14,665 bases of DNA from JAFDZO01 sp041859205 (GCA_041859205.1 JBHEKU010000300.1:1-14665), one strand, 5' to 3'; counted from the stretch's first letter, positions 1 through 7,214 are shown. The notes: generated by a model from the sequence alone, not told the origin. Numbers and translations: made by a program.

Positions 1-24
1 ACTGTAATGAATGAGTGCAACAGT

Positions 25-153
25 AACCCCATCCTTTAGGATGGGGTTGAGACTTTAACGATGTTAACCCTTTAGGGTTAAACATCTCTCAATTAGTTTT
101 GCCCTGAAGGGCAACACAATAGTATTTATCCGTCCCCAGACTAAAGGCTGGGG
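25..153. repeat. Array of four consecutive hairpins downstream of mreB
   Basis: Four hairpins follow one another in the 3' flank of mreB. Hairpin 1 (25-48) is a perfect 10-bp stem AACCCCATCC/GGATGGGGTT with loop TTTA. Hairpin 2 (61-85) pairs ATGTTAACCC with GGGTTAAACAT (one bulged base, loop TTTA) and is enclosed by TTGAGA (47-52)/TCTCAA (87-92). Hairpin 3 (99-114) is TTGCCC/GGGCAA with loop TGAA. Hairpin 4 (134-153) is CCCCAG/CTGGGG with an 8-nt loop containing TAAA. The first three stems close with CC/GG. No reading frame of note runs through it. It may act as terminator or mRNA 3'-end stabiliser for mreB, or be a REP-like interspersed repeat; a second copy is not visible here. Confidence 0.75.
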
Positions 154-175
154 TTATTGAAAAACTTTTGTTATG

Positions 176-220
176 AACTTTACAAACCTTACAAACTTTA
201 TAAGCTTTATAAACTTTTAT
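176..220. repeat. 9-bp tandem repeat, five units, at the mreB stop codon
   Basis: Five contiguous 9-mers of the form AACTTTANA: AACTTTACA (176), AACCTTACA (185), AACTTTATA (194), AGCTTTATA (203) and AACTTTTAT (212). The last unit contains the mreB stop codon (217-219, minus strand). The periodicity is exact although the units have diverged by one or two bases. Confidence 0.8.
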
Positions 221-1233
221 CTCTTAAGAAGTACTTTCTTATAATAATCCAAATCCTCTAACACTTTTCCTGTTCCTCTTGCAACTGCTGTAAGCGGATC
301 TTCTGCAATATGTACAGGTACGCCTGTTTCCATTTTTAATCTTTCATCAAGTCCTTTTATCAATGCGCCGCCGCCTGTTAAAAATATTCCGCGCTCGAGC
401 AAGTCAGCAGAAAGCTCAGGTGCAGTTTTTTCAAGAGCAACTTTTACTGCTTCTATCATCTGTGATGCAGGAGCGTTAAGAGCCTCTCTAATTTCAACCG
501 AGCTTACCTCTGTAACTTTCGGAACACCGGCAACTAAGTCACGTCCCTTTACTTCAATGATAACTTCTTCTTCAAGAGGCATTACAGAACCGACCTGGCA
601 TTTAATTTCTTCTGCCATTCTTTCTCCTATGAGAATGTTATGGTTGCTTCTGAAAAACCTTACAATAGCTTCTGTAAGTTCATCACCTGCAGTTCTTATA
701 GAATAATTTGTAGGCATACCTGAAAGAGCAATAACTGCAATTTCAGTTGTACCGCCGCCGATATCAACGATCATATTTCCATAAGGAGCCATAACGTCAA
801 GTCCGATACCTATAGCAGCAGCCATAGGCTCGCTGATAAGATAAACTTCTTTTGCACCGGCATGCTCGGCAGTATCACGCACTGCGCGCTTTTCCACCTC
901 TGTAATTCCAGAAGGGACACAAATGACGATACGTTTTGCAGGCATCCAGTTGGAGCTGATTTTTTTGATGAATGCTTTTATCATTCCTTCAGCCATTTCA
1001 AAGTCGGCGATAACGCCGTCTTTCATAGGGCGGATTGTGGAAAGCTCTTTATGAACTCTTCCCATCATTTTTTTCGATTCTTCACCAATGGCAACAATTT
1101 TTCTTGAGCTCACGTCATAGGTAACTATGGATGGCTCATTGAGTACAATTCCTTTTCCTTTAACATATATCAGAGTATTTGCAGTGCCTAAATCAATTGC
1201 GATATCATTGGAAAACATTCCGAGTAATGCCAT
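217..1233 (-). CDS. mreB: Rod shape-determining protein MreB
   Basis: Bacterial actin homologue that polymerises on the inner face of the cytoplasmic membrane and directs lateral peptidoglycan synthesis by the elongasome, maintaining rod shape. The 338-residue length is normal. The actin-fold nucleotide-binding motifs are intact: phosphate-1 DLGTANT (residues 14-20), the SEP segment with the catalytic-type Glu135, phosphate-2 DIGGGT (157-162) and the adenosine motif LTGGGALIKGL (285-295). The hydrophobic N-terminus (MALLGMF) fits membrane attachment. The ATG start is supported by AAGGA six bases upstream, the clearest Shine-Dalgarno site in the window. mreC would normally follow, but the 216 bases downstream hold a 9-bp tandem repeat and a hairpin array, with no start of mreC. 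MreB rather than Mbl or DnaK is clear from the end-to-end match to the family. Confidence 0.97.
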   Translation of the reverse strand: MALLGMFSNDIAIDLGTANTLIYVKGKGIVLNEPSIVTYDVSSRKIVAIGEESKKMMGRVHKELSTIRPMKDGVIADFEMAEGMIKAFIKKISSNWMPAKRIVICVPSGITEVEKRAVRDTAEHAGAKEVYLISEPMAAAIGIGLDVMAPYGNMIVDIGGGTTEIAVIALSGMPTNYSIRTAGDELTEAIVRFFRSNHNILIGERMAEEIKCQVGSVMPLEEEVIIEVKGRDLVAGVPKVTEVSSVEIREALNAPASQMIEAVKVALEKTAPELSADLLERGIFLTGGGALIKGLDERLKMETGVPVHIAEDPLTAVARGTGKVLEDLDYYKKVLLKR

Positions 1234-1239
1234 TTTATT

Positions 1240-1244
1240 TCCTT
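1240..1244 (-). promoter_or_regulatory. Shine-Dalgarno site of mreB
   Basis: The minus strand reads AAGGA, then six bases (AATAAA), then the mreB ATG. Most other genes here have no such sequence before the start, so it stands out and fixes the mreB start. Confidence 0.7.
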
Positions 1245-1368
1245 AGTCTAAAATAAATTTTGAAAAATTTTTTAATGGTATTTCTATACTGATAATCGCT
1301 GCAAAGCCGGAACATTTTAATGAGAAAAAAAACTCTTAATATACCTGCGTCGCAACGCTGAAACTCTT

Positions 1369-1533
1369 TTACTTTGTTACTTCTTTCACCTGAATCATTT
1401 TTTCATTTTCTTCAGCATTTTTTTCAAGCGTATCAGTTTTCTTCGGTACAGCTTTTACATTTTTCTTGCCGAAACGATTAACATCATTTCGCGTTACAAA
1501 ATTCTTTGACTGAATCAATCTTTGGTTTTGCAT
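1369..1533 (-). CDS. Possible small protein, 54 residues, unknown
   Basis: An ATG-started frame of 54 codons in the otherwise gene-free stretch between mreB and purH. It begins MQNQRLIQSKNF and ends KMIQVKEVTK followed by TAA. The protein is very hydrophilic, with a basic first half and a Glu/Lys-rich second half (about residues 32-48) that could form a short helix. It has no hydrophobic segment or cysteine pair. The start is preceded by AAGAAAAG, a weak ribosome-binding candidate. It is co-oriented with mreB and ends 135 bases before it, so it could be in the mreB leader transcript. I recognise no family. The composition looks more like a real small protein than random AT-rich DNA, but length alone does not prove it. 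Confidence 0.35.
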   Translation of the reverse strand: MQNQRLIQSKNFVTRNDVNRFGKKNVKAVPKKTDTLEKNAEENEKMIQVKEVTK

Positions 1534-1602
1534 AAATTTCTTTTCTTAAATTTTAAAATTCTTACTCTATTCACTTGTTACGGATACTCAAAATAAGATA
1601 AT

Positions 1603-1637
1603 ACTTTATACTCACTACTTGCTACTCAATACTATAC
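1603..1637. repeat. Heptamer tandem array (ACTNNNT), five units
   Basis: Five units in exact 7-bp register: ACTTTAT (1603), ACTCACT (1610), ACTTGCT (1617), ACTCAAT (1624) and ACTATAC (1631). ACT is fixed in all five and the sixth or seventh base is T in all. It lies 3 bp before the four-hairpin element at 1641. The same ACT register appears in the array at the topA stop (14407-14427). Confidence 0.65.
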
Positions 1638-1640
1638 TAA

Positions 1641-1769
1641 TGTTCTCTCATTCCCAAACTCCTGTTTGGGAATGAACTGTGTGCGAAACTCCGTTTCGCT
1701 TTAAAAAAAGATGAAACAAAGTTTCATCATACTATTTCCGTTCCAAACAGGAGTTTGGGACGGAGAACA
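1641..1769. repeat. Four-hairpin element with AAAC/GTTT apical stems, downstream of purH
   Basis: Four hairpins lie in 129 bp. (1) 1648-1675: perfect 12-bp stem TCATTCCCAAAC, loop TCCT. (2) 1683-1699: GCGAAAC/GTTTCGC, loop TCC. (3) 1710-1728: GATGAAAC/GTTTCATC, loop AAA. (4) 1738-1763: CCGTTCCAAAC/GTTTGGGACGG with one G-T pair, loop AGGA. All four close with AAAC/GTTT while the outer stems differ. Hairpins 1 and 4 are inverted copies, with reverse-complementary loops, and the flanks GTTCTC (1642) and GAGAAC (1763-1768) extend the terminal inverted repeat. It starts 21 bp past the purH stop, so it can serve as a 3'-end structure for the purine operon. No transposase is nearby. Confidence 0.8.
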
Positions 1770-1790
1770 AAATTGTGGTACAACAAAAAT

Positions 1791-3317
1791 CTAATGCTTA
1801 AAATGTCTTATACCTGTAAAAACCATAGTAATATTATTTTCATTCGCAGCTTTGATAACTTCATCATCTCTTACTGAACCTCCCGGCTGAACAATTGTCT
1901 TCGCTCCCGCTTTAGCAAGCTCAAACAGTCCGTCTGCAAACGGAAAAAAAGCGTCCGATGCCGCTATGCTTCCTTCAAGATTATTATTAAACTCTTTTGC
2001 TTTTGAAACAGCAATCTTCGTTGAATCTATTCGCGAAGGCTGCCCTGCTCCTATACCGAGAGTTCTTTTATCTTTTATAAATACTACTGCGTTTGACTTA
2101 GTATACTTTACAACTTTATTTGCAAAAATTACATCTTCAATATCTTTATCATCTAACTGCTTCTCAGTTACAGATTTTAAATTATCTTTTGTAACTGTAA
2201 CATTATCTCTCCCCTGATACAAATATCCGCCGGCTATTTTTTTCAATTCATGAGTATGTGAATTCGAAAAATTAAATTGGATGAGTCTTCTGTTTTTTTT
2301 CTTCTGTAAAAGATTTAAAGCAGCTTCATCATACTCAGGCGCAAGGACAATTTCAGAAAATAACTTATCAACTTCTTCTGCTGTTTCTAAATCTAATTTC
2401 TTGTTAAAAATTATTATTCCGCCAAACGGTGAAACTGTATCGGTTGCAAAAGCTTTTTTGTAGGCATCGAGCAACGAATCCCCGACTGCAACTCCCGAAG
2501 GATTGCCATGCTTAACAATTATGCATGCCGGATTCTCATTTTCAAACTCACAGATAAACTCATAAGCAAAATTTGTATCGAGTAAATTATTGTATGATAA
2601 TTCCTTGCCATGCAGAACTTTAAATATTACATCAAAATCATCTTTGTATAGAACTGCTTCCTGATGCGGATTCTCTCCGTATCGCAGAGGTACTGAATTT
2701 TTAAGCTCAATAGTTTTAGTATCTGAAGAACCCTCGCTAAAATAATTTCTTATCTCTGTATCATACTCAGCTATTACATCAAATGCCCTTGCAGCAAGTT
2801 TTTTCGAATACTCACCAGAAATATTATTCGAAGTTGAGTTAAGTTCGTTCAGATAATCATTGTACTGACTTAGCGAAACTAAAACGTTTACACTCCTAAA
2901 ATTCTTTGCTGCTTCACGGATTAACGTTACTCCGCCAATATCTATCTCTTCAATTATCTCTGCTTCCGATGAACCCTTTGCAACGGTTTCCTTAAACGGA
3001 TATAAATTCACAACAACTAAATCAATCGGCTCAATGCTATGCTTCTTCAGTTCTGCAATGTGCTCAGGATTGCTTTTATCCGTCAGTATCGCTCCTGCTA
3101 TTGATGGATGAAGAGTTTTCACTCTGCCGTTCAATATTTCAGGAAACTCCGTGACCTCAGCAACACTTGTAACAGGAATTCCCTCTTTTTTCAGGAGAGA
3201 GTACGTTCCTCCCGTAGAAATTATCTCAATTCCCTTTTCATTCAGCACGCGGGCAAAGTCAACAATTCCTGATTTATCATACACACTTAGAATAGCTCTC
3301 TTTATTACTATAGACAC
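1791..3317 (-). CDS. purH: Bifunctional AICAR formyltransferase / IMP cyclohydrolase PurH
   Basis: Catalyses the last two steps of de novo purine synthesis: 10-formyl-THF-dependent formylation of AICAR to FAICAR, then ring closure to IMP, in the cytoplasm. The N-terminal MGS-like cyclohydrolase domain (about 1-195) carries STGGTYSLL (34-42), NGRVKTLHP (63-71) and IDIGGVTLIREAAKN (125-139). The C-terminal transformylase domain carries RYGENPHQ (212-219), the catalytic KHGNPSG (Lys269-His270) and the typical end GIRHFKH. At 508 residues it is close to the usual 510-530. The start is GTG: this is the codon immediately after the purN stop (TAAGTG), and it gives the family-typical beginning. No Shine-Dalgarno is seen, so translation probably depends on coupling to purN. 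Downstream, 1641-1769 probably forms the transcript's 3' end. Confidence 0.97.
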   Translation of the reverse strand: MSIVIKRAILSVYDKSGIVDFARVLNEKGIEIISTGGTYSLLKKEGIPVTSVAEVTEFPEILNGRVKTLHPSIAGAILTDKSNPEHIAELKKHSIEPIDLVVVNLYPFKETVAKGSSEAEIIEEIDIGGVTLIREAAKNFRSVNVLVSLSQYNDYLNELNSTSNNISGEYSKKLAARAFDVIAEYDTEIRNYFSEGSSDTKTIELKNSVPLRYGENPHQEAVLYKDDFDVIFKVLHGKELSYNNLLDTNFAYEFICEFENENPACIIVKHGNPSGVAVGDSLLDAYKKAFATDTVSPFGGIIIFNKKLDLETAEEVDKLFSEIVLAPEYDEAALNLLQKKKNRRLIQFNFSNSHTHELKKIAGGYLYQGRDNVTVTKDNLKSVTEKQLDDKDIEDVIFANKVVKYTKSNAVVFIKDKRTLGIGAGQPSRIDSTKIAVSKAKEFNNNLEGSIAASDAFFPFADGLFELAKAGAKTIVQPGGSVRDDEVIKAANENNITMVFTGIRHFKH

Positions 3318-3905
3318 TTAATCTAAAATTTGAACTTCGTTGTTGTAAATATTTATTTTATCCTCTTCAAATTTTTTTATTATCATAGGATAACATTCGT
3401 ACTCAAGCTTATGAATCTTTTCAACTAAACTATTTTCATCATCACTCTCATTTATATCAACTCTCTTCTGAAAAATTATTTTCCCTTCATCGTAATTCTC
3501 ATTAACAAAATGAATTGTGATGCCGGAGTATTTTTCTTTGTTGCTTATTACTGCCTTGTGGATATTCATGCCGTACATACCCGCTCCGCCATAGGAAGGA
3601 AGCAATGCAGGATGAATATTTATAATTCTGTCTTTGAATTCGTTAATAAAATTCCCGTCAAGTTTTTTTAAAAAACCTGCGAGAACAATAAAATTTACAT
3701 TTAAATTTTTAAGAGAAGTAATTAAATCAGGGGCGTTGAAAGAAAAAGTTTTTATATTATTTTCTTTCGCAATTAATTCTGCGCCACAACTTTTTCTATC
3801 CGTTACAAATGCAACAACTTCAGATGATAATTCTTTTTTCTTTATCGCGTTTAATATTGATAAAAAATTCGAACCCTTACCTGAAGCAAATACACAAATA
3901 TTCAA
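3318..3905 (-). CDS. purN: Phosphoribosylglycinamide formyltransferase PurN
   Basis: Transfers a formyl group from 10-formyl-THF to GAR, giving FGAR (third step of purine synthesis). It has 195 residues, near the usual 190-215. Family features are the phosphoribosyl-binding GKGSN (9-13), INIHPALLPSY with Asn96 and His98, and Asp139 in VNENYDEGKI, matching the Asn-His-Asp catalytic set of E. coli PurN. The start is TTG at 3905, giving MNICVFASGKGSN; a TAG lies two codons upstream in frame, so no earlier start is possible. It is the first gene of a two-gene operon with purH, with no spacer. Both genes use non-ATG starts and lack Shine-Dalgarno sequences, which may lower expression. A Bacteroidota-type promoter candidate lies at 3922-3954. 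Confidence 0.95.
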   Translation of the reverse strand: MNICVFASGKGSNFLSILNAIKKKELSSEVVAFVTDRKSCGAELIAKENNIKTFSFNAPDLITSLKNLNVNFIVLAGFLKKLDGNFINEFKDRIINIHPALLPSYGGAGMYGMNIHKAVISNKEKYSGITIHFVNENYDEGKIIFQKRVDINESDDENSLVEKIHKLEYECYPMIIKKFEEDKINIYNNEVQILD

Positions 3906-3921
3906 TTTCTACTGATATTTA

Positions 3922-3954
3922 CAAAAATACGCAGATTTTTATCGGAATTCAATG
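3922..3954 (-). promoter_or_regulatory. Putative Bacteroidota-type promoter of purN-purH
   Basis: On the minus strand, CATTG (3950-3954) is followed after 20 bases by TATTTTTG (3922-3929). This fits the published Bacteroidota consensus TTTG, about 19-20 bases, TAnnTTTG, with the -7 box matching fully and the -33 box nearly. The box lies 16 bases before the TTG start, giving a very short leader. The region is AT-rich, so a chance match is possible. Confidence 0.35.
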
Positions 3955-4058
3955 GATTTTCACGTAAAATTACAAAAATTTGATAATTTTTTCATAATAG
4001 GTCTCTCAAGCTAAGATTCTCTCTTTCGGATAACAATATAATACATAATATAAACATA

Positions 4059-4157
4059 AATTCTCCCCTTGAGGGGAGTCCCGACGAAGTCGGGGAGGGG
4101 TGTTTGAACGAACACCCACCGTCTCGCTTCGCGAGCCACCTCCCTCAAGGGAGGAAT
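4059..4157. repeat. 99-bp multi-hairpin repeat, copy 1
   Basis: This is the first of two direct copies (other at 7060-7158; 94 of 99 positions identical by eye). Five hairpins follow each other: CTCCCC/GGGGAG loop TTGA (4063-4078); CCCGAC/GTCGGG loop GAA (4080-4094); GGGTGTT/AACACCC loop TGAACG (4098-4117); CTCGC/GCGAG loop TTC (4123-4135); CCTCCC/GGGAGG loop TCAA (4139-4154). The first and last are inverted counterparts, as are the second and fourth loops, so the element is a long imperfect palindrome. It is much more GC-rich than its surroundings. It starts downstream of the TonB receptor stop (36 bp) and could terminate that transcript. No coding potential or transposase was seen. Confidence 0.9.
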
Positions 4158-4192
4158 CTTTGTTTTACAATTTCTTTTATATAACTACTCGA

Positions 4193-6751
4193 TCAAAATC
4201 TCGCATTCACGCCTATCGTCGGCAGAATCGGAAACATCCCCACCGTATTTCTTTTTATCTGATATTCGCTCGTTAAATCATAATCATATGATAGCACATT
4301 TTTTCTGTTGTAAGCATTGATGATATCTATATAAAACACCCAATCAGTATTCCAGAACTTAGTATAAGCGCTGAAGCGGACATCAAGCCTGTGATATGCC
4401 GGTCTTACCTGTGAAAATCTGTTTGCATCATCGCCAAAATCCAAATTAAAAATCACCTGCTGCGTAAAAGGATTTACAACTAAGCTGTCACGAGATACGC
4501 GTGGTGTAATTCCTACAGGCGGAGTATATGGGAAATTCGATGCATATGTCCATCTCGCCCCGAGCTCAAACGTTTTATTAAATCTGTAATTAGCAACAAT
4601 GTTTACAACGTGCCTTTGATCAAAACGGAACGGATACTCAAGTCCATCACGCGTTCTGTTTGCAAAGGAATATGCATAGTTTATCCATCCTGAAAATTTC
4701 GAATCGGGTCCCGAGTACTTTTTCTCCAGTGAAAACTCTATTCCGTATGCATTGCCCGTTACTCCGTTTATAGGAGTTGTAGTTATCGAATCATACGGCA
4801 GCTTTGTATCTGAGCGTATCCAGTTAGCAGGGTCTCCTATGTAAGCAGGGTCAGTTATCGTAGGGTCTGCAAGTGTAAATTCATATCTGTAATTTGTTAC
4901 TCTCTTCTGAGTTATCAGGTCATCAAATTTTTTATAATAGCCTTCTATCTTTGCATTCCATTCGTTGTTAAGCCAGCGGTCTATTCCCAATACAAAATGT
5001 GTCGAGCGTTCAGCCTTCAAATTATCACCTGCGCTTCCCGTTAAATCATAAAACGTCTGCCCGTCAACAAGTTTTTCATAGCCCGGTGACTGGTAATATA
5101 AACCCACCGATGAACGTATTGTAGTAACAGGGTCAATGGAATATCCGACATTAAATCTCGGTGATACATACGTTCTTTTTAGAAACGAATAGTAGTCAAC
5201 TCTCAGAGATGGCTGGTAATATATTTTATCCCCGGCTTTAAATCTCCCCTGTCCGTAAACGCTTGCACGCAGGTTATCGTTGCCCGTTATACTGAAATCT
5301 TCAAGTATTGCCTGTGCATTCGGCTGGCTGCGGATAAAACTTTTAAATGCCTCATCAAGATTTAATGTATACGTCAAATCAGTTCTTATTAAATCCAGTC
5401 CCGCGCCAAACTCAAAATAATTTTTACCCGCGAACAAAGTGCTTTTATTTACAATCGAATACTTTCTGAAATTATATTTTGAATCAAATTTAAATCCAAG
5501 CAATGCGCCGATTGCCTTCAACGAATCTCTTTGTCCCGGAGTCAACCCTTCCCTGTCAATCAGCGGGTCAAGTATATCACCTTCAAAATTATTATCACCC
5601 GTATTTTTATACCAAGAAGCTGTTGTTTTCGATAAAAATTTTGAATTAGGCAGATATACCCATGAAGCAGAGAGCACATTATTATTTGTTACATCTTTTG
5701 CTGTTACGCTATCGGGATTTGTTCGTTCAGATCCGGGTATAACATCAACTCCGTCCGATGAAAATATTCCGTTTATCAAAAACTTACTTTTCTTGAACGG
5801 TCCGAAAGCAAACTTGAACTGCAAGTCTCTGAAGTTCGGTAATGATGAATCGTCGGTTATAAGTCCTGCGCTTTTTGCAAAGGGTCCGAGTATTAAATCG
5901 TAATATGTTCTTCTCGATGAAACAATCCACGAGCCCGGAATTTTAAACGGATTCTTTCCCTGCACAATTACATTTGCGCTTGCAATATTTACATTGGTAA
6001 TCATGCTGAAAGTTTTATCCCTCGCGCCTTCTTTATTATTCACATCAAGCACTGCTGAAAGCCTGTCACCGTACTTAGCAGGAAAGCCTCCTGTTATCAA
6101 AGTAATATCCTGAAGCGTTTCAGGATTGAACATACTTACAAGTCCGTACAGCCTGTAAGGATTAAAAATCTCAACATCGTCCATTATAATTAAATTCTGG
6201 TCGGGTCCCGAGCCGCGCACAACTAACTGCGATGTAAAATCATTGGGAGCAGTTACGCCGGGTAGTGATTTCAACGAGCGCATCACATCTTCAATTGCTC
6301 CGGGAAGCATTTTTACTTCCGTCGGCAAAACGTTATACATACTCGTCCGCAGGTCTTCCTGCTTCTGACGGAATTCCGATTCAACGTTTATCTGCTCAGT
6401 AGTGTAAGTAGATTTTTCTATCAGAGTGATATTAAATATATTCGCAGAGCTTTTCTCAGCATTTATAACCTGAGAGTACTTTTCAAATCCGTTTCTCTCT
6501 ATTGAAATTATGTAACGGCCTTCGTTTACTTCAAAAGAATAAAATCCGTTTTCATCGGTGACAGATGTGAAAGATTCAGGAGTAGTGTAATTTTTTAAAG
6601 TAATTAAGATTGAACTGAGAACGTCTTCTTTATCGGAAATAATTTTTCCTGTTAACTGTATTTTCGATGTGTCCTGTGAGTAAGTAAGTTTGGAAAAAAC
6701 AAAAATCGAAAAAATAATTATAATAGAACTTAGAGTTTTAATCCGGGACAT
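4193..6751 (-). CDS. TonB-dependent outer-membrane receptor with carboxypeptidase-regulatory-like domain
   Basis: Probable outer-membrane active transporter energised by TonB-ExbBD; the substrate is not evident. A signal peptide is visible (hydrophobic segment about 7-24, cleavage near TYS-QD). Residues about 30-112 form a carboxypeptidase-D regulatory-like beta-sandwich (VTDENGFYSFEV), typical of Bacteroidota and relatives. A short Ton-box-like stretch (EQINVES, 119-125) precedes the plug (about 140-245), which contains SLPGV, VVRGSGPDQNLIIMDDVE and GGFPAKYGDRLSAVLDV. The rest is beta-barrel rich in alternating aromatic strands, ending in a C-terminal Phe as expected for BAM-dependent assembly. 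At 852 residues it is full length. No SusD-type partner or siderophore gene adjoins, so it is not an obvious SusCD unit. The gene sits alone between two copies of a 99-bp repeat. ATG start with no Shine-Dalgarno. Confidence 0.92.
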   Translation of the reverse strand: MSRIKTLSSIIIIFSIFVFSKLTYSQDTSKIQLTGKIISDKEDVLSSILITLKNYTTPESFTSVTDENGFYSFEVNEGRYIISIERNGFEKYSQVINAEKSSANIFNITLIEKSTYTTEQINVESEFRQKQEDLRTSMYNVLPTEVKMLPGAIEDVMRSLKSLPGVTAPNDFTSQLVVRGSGPDQNLIIMDDVEIFNPYRLYGLVSMFNPETLQDITLITGGFPAKYGDRLSAVLDVNNKEGARDKTFSMITNVNIASANVIVQGKNPFKIPGSWIVSSRRTYYDLILGPFAKSAGLITDDSSLPNFRDLQFKFAFGPFKKSKFLINGIFSSDGVDVIPGSERTNPDSVTAKDVTNNNVLSASWVYLPNSKFLSKTTASWYKNTGDNNFEGDILDPLIDREGLTPGQRDSLKAIGALLGFKFDSKYNFRKYSIVNKSTLFAGKNYFEFGAGLDLIRTDLTYTLNLDEAFKSFIRSQPNAQAILEDFSITGNDNLRASVYGQGRFKAGDKIYYQPSLRVDYYSFLKRTYVSPRFNVGYSIDPVTTIRSSVGLYYQSPGYEKLVDGQTFYDLTGSAGDNLKAERSTHFVLGIDRWLNNEWNAKIEGYYKKFDDLITQKRVTNYRYEFTLADPTITDPAYIGDPANWIRSDTKLPYDSITTTPINGVTGNAYGIEFSLEKKYSGPDSKFSGWINYAYSFANRTRDGLEYPFRFDQRHVVNIVANYRFNKTFELGARWTYASNFPYTPPVGITPRVSRDSLVVNPFTQQVIFNLDFGDDANRFSQVRPAYHRLDVRFSAYTKFWNTDWVFYIDIINAYNRKNVLSYDYDLTSEYQIKRNTVGMFPILPTIGVNARF

Positions 6752-7059
6752 TTATAGTAATGATTATGTAATAATAAGGTTATTGTTACTCTATTAAACT
6801 GCAAAAAGGCTGGGAAAGTTGCAGAGAAAAACTACAAGTTTTATTTGGATTTTTCTGTCAAGACATTTCAAAATATTTTTCCCTATTAGTAGTAATGAGG
6901 AGGAGTAAGTATTTTTTTACAATTCAGTTTTATACTTTCGTTTTCCCTTACCTCAAAAGGTCAGACAGCCGGCATGTTTTAATTGCAACGTCTTAAAAAC
7001 ATGGATCAGGAATTGATTCACCTATCAAACCCCTTTCCTTGTTAAGGTCGACCCAATAG
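6752..7059. other. Gene-free stretch between the TonB receptor and repeat copy 2
   Basis: About 300 AT-rich bases separating the divergent receptor and HTH genes. Nothing convincing is seen. A 33-codon frame from 6895 has no credible product, and no tRNA-like fold was found. Upstream regulatory sites of the receptor gene presumably lie in its first 100 bases, but no clear promoter could be named. Confidence 0.5.
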
Positions 7060-7158
7060 AATTCTCCCCTTGAGGGGAGTCCCGACGAAGTCGGGGAGGG
7101 GTGTTTGAGCGAACACCCACCGTCTCGCTTTGCTCGACACCTCCCTCAAGGGAGGAAT
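7060..7158. repeat. 99-bp multi-hairpin repeat, copy 2
   Basis: Same orientation as 4059-4157. Of the five differences, one is in the loop of the central hairpin (TGAACG to TGAGCG) and four are in the fourth hairpin, whose perfect CTCGC/GCGAG stem is interrupted here. The other four hairpins are fully conserved, including the terminal pair with loops TTGA and TCAA. It lies about 100 bp before the HTH gene and about 310 bp upstream of the receptor start, so here it is not a 3'-end terminator of either neighbour. Confidence 0.9.
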
Positions 7159-7185
7159 TAAAATATGTGTCTATCAAGAATATAG

Positions 7186-7214
7186 TTGCATTAACAAGTA
7201 GAGGGATTTAAAAT
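7186..7214 (+). promoter_or_regulatory. Putative sigma-70-like promoter of the HTH gene
   Basis: TTGCAT (7186-7191), 17 bases, then TAAAAT (7209-7214), 46 bases before the ATG at 7261. Spacing is ideal and each box differs from consensus by one or two bases. The region is AT-rich, so the call is tentative. Confidence 0.3.

Noticed and set aside
3906..4058. Purine riboswitch upstream of purN
   Set aside because: The predicted leader is too short and no paired three-way junction or conserved riboswitch core was seen.
5439..5903. 154-codon open frame on the plus strand
   Set aside because: It lies wholly antisense to the TonB receptor, in a region with clear barrel coding on the other strand, and has no recognisable family or start signal.
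6895..6996. 33-codon frame starting ATGAGGAGG between the receptor and repeat copy 2
   Set aside because: Low-complexity product with no family features; the purine-rich AGGAGGAG lies inside the frame rather than before its start.
6840..7059. tRNA or other RNA gene in the long gap
   Set aside because: No cloverleaf, T-loop sequence or anticodon arm could be drawn on either strand.
4059..7158. Composite transposon carrying the TonB receptor
   Set aside because: The flanking repeats are 99 bp, carry no transposase, and no target-site duplication was found; direct repeats alone do not show transposition.
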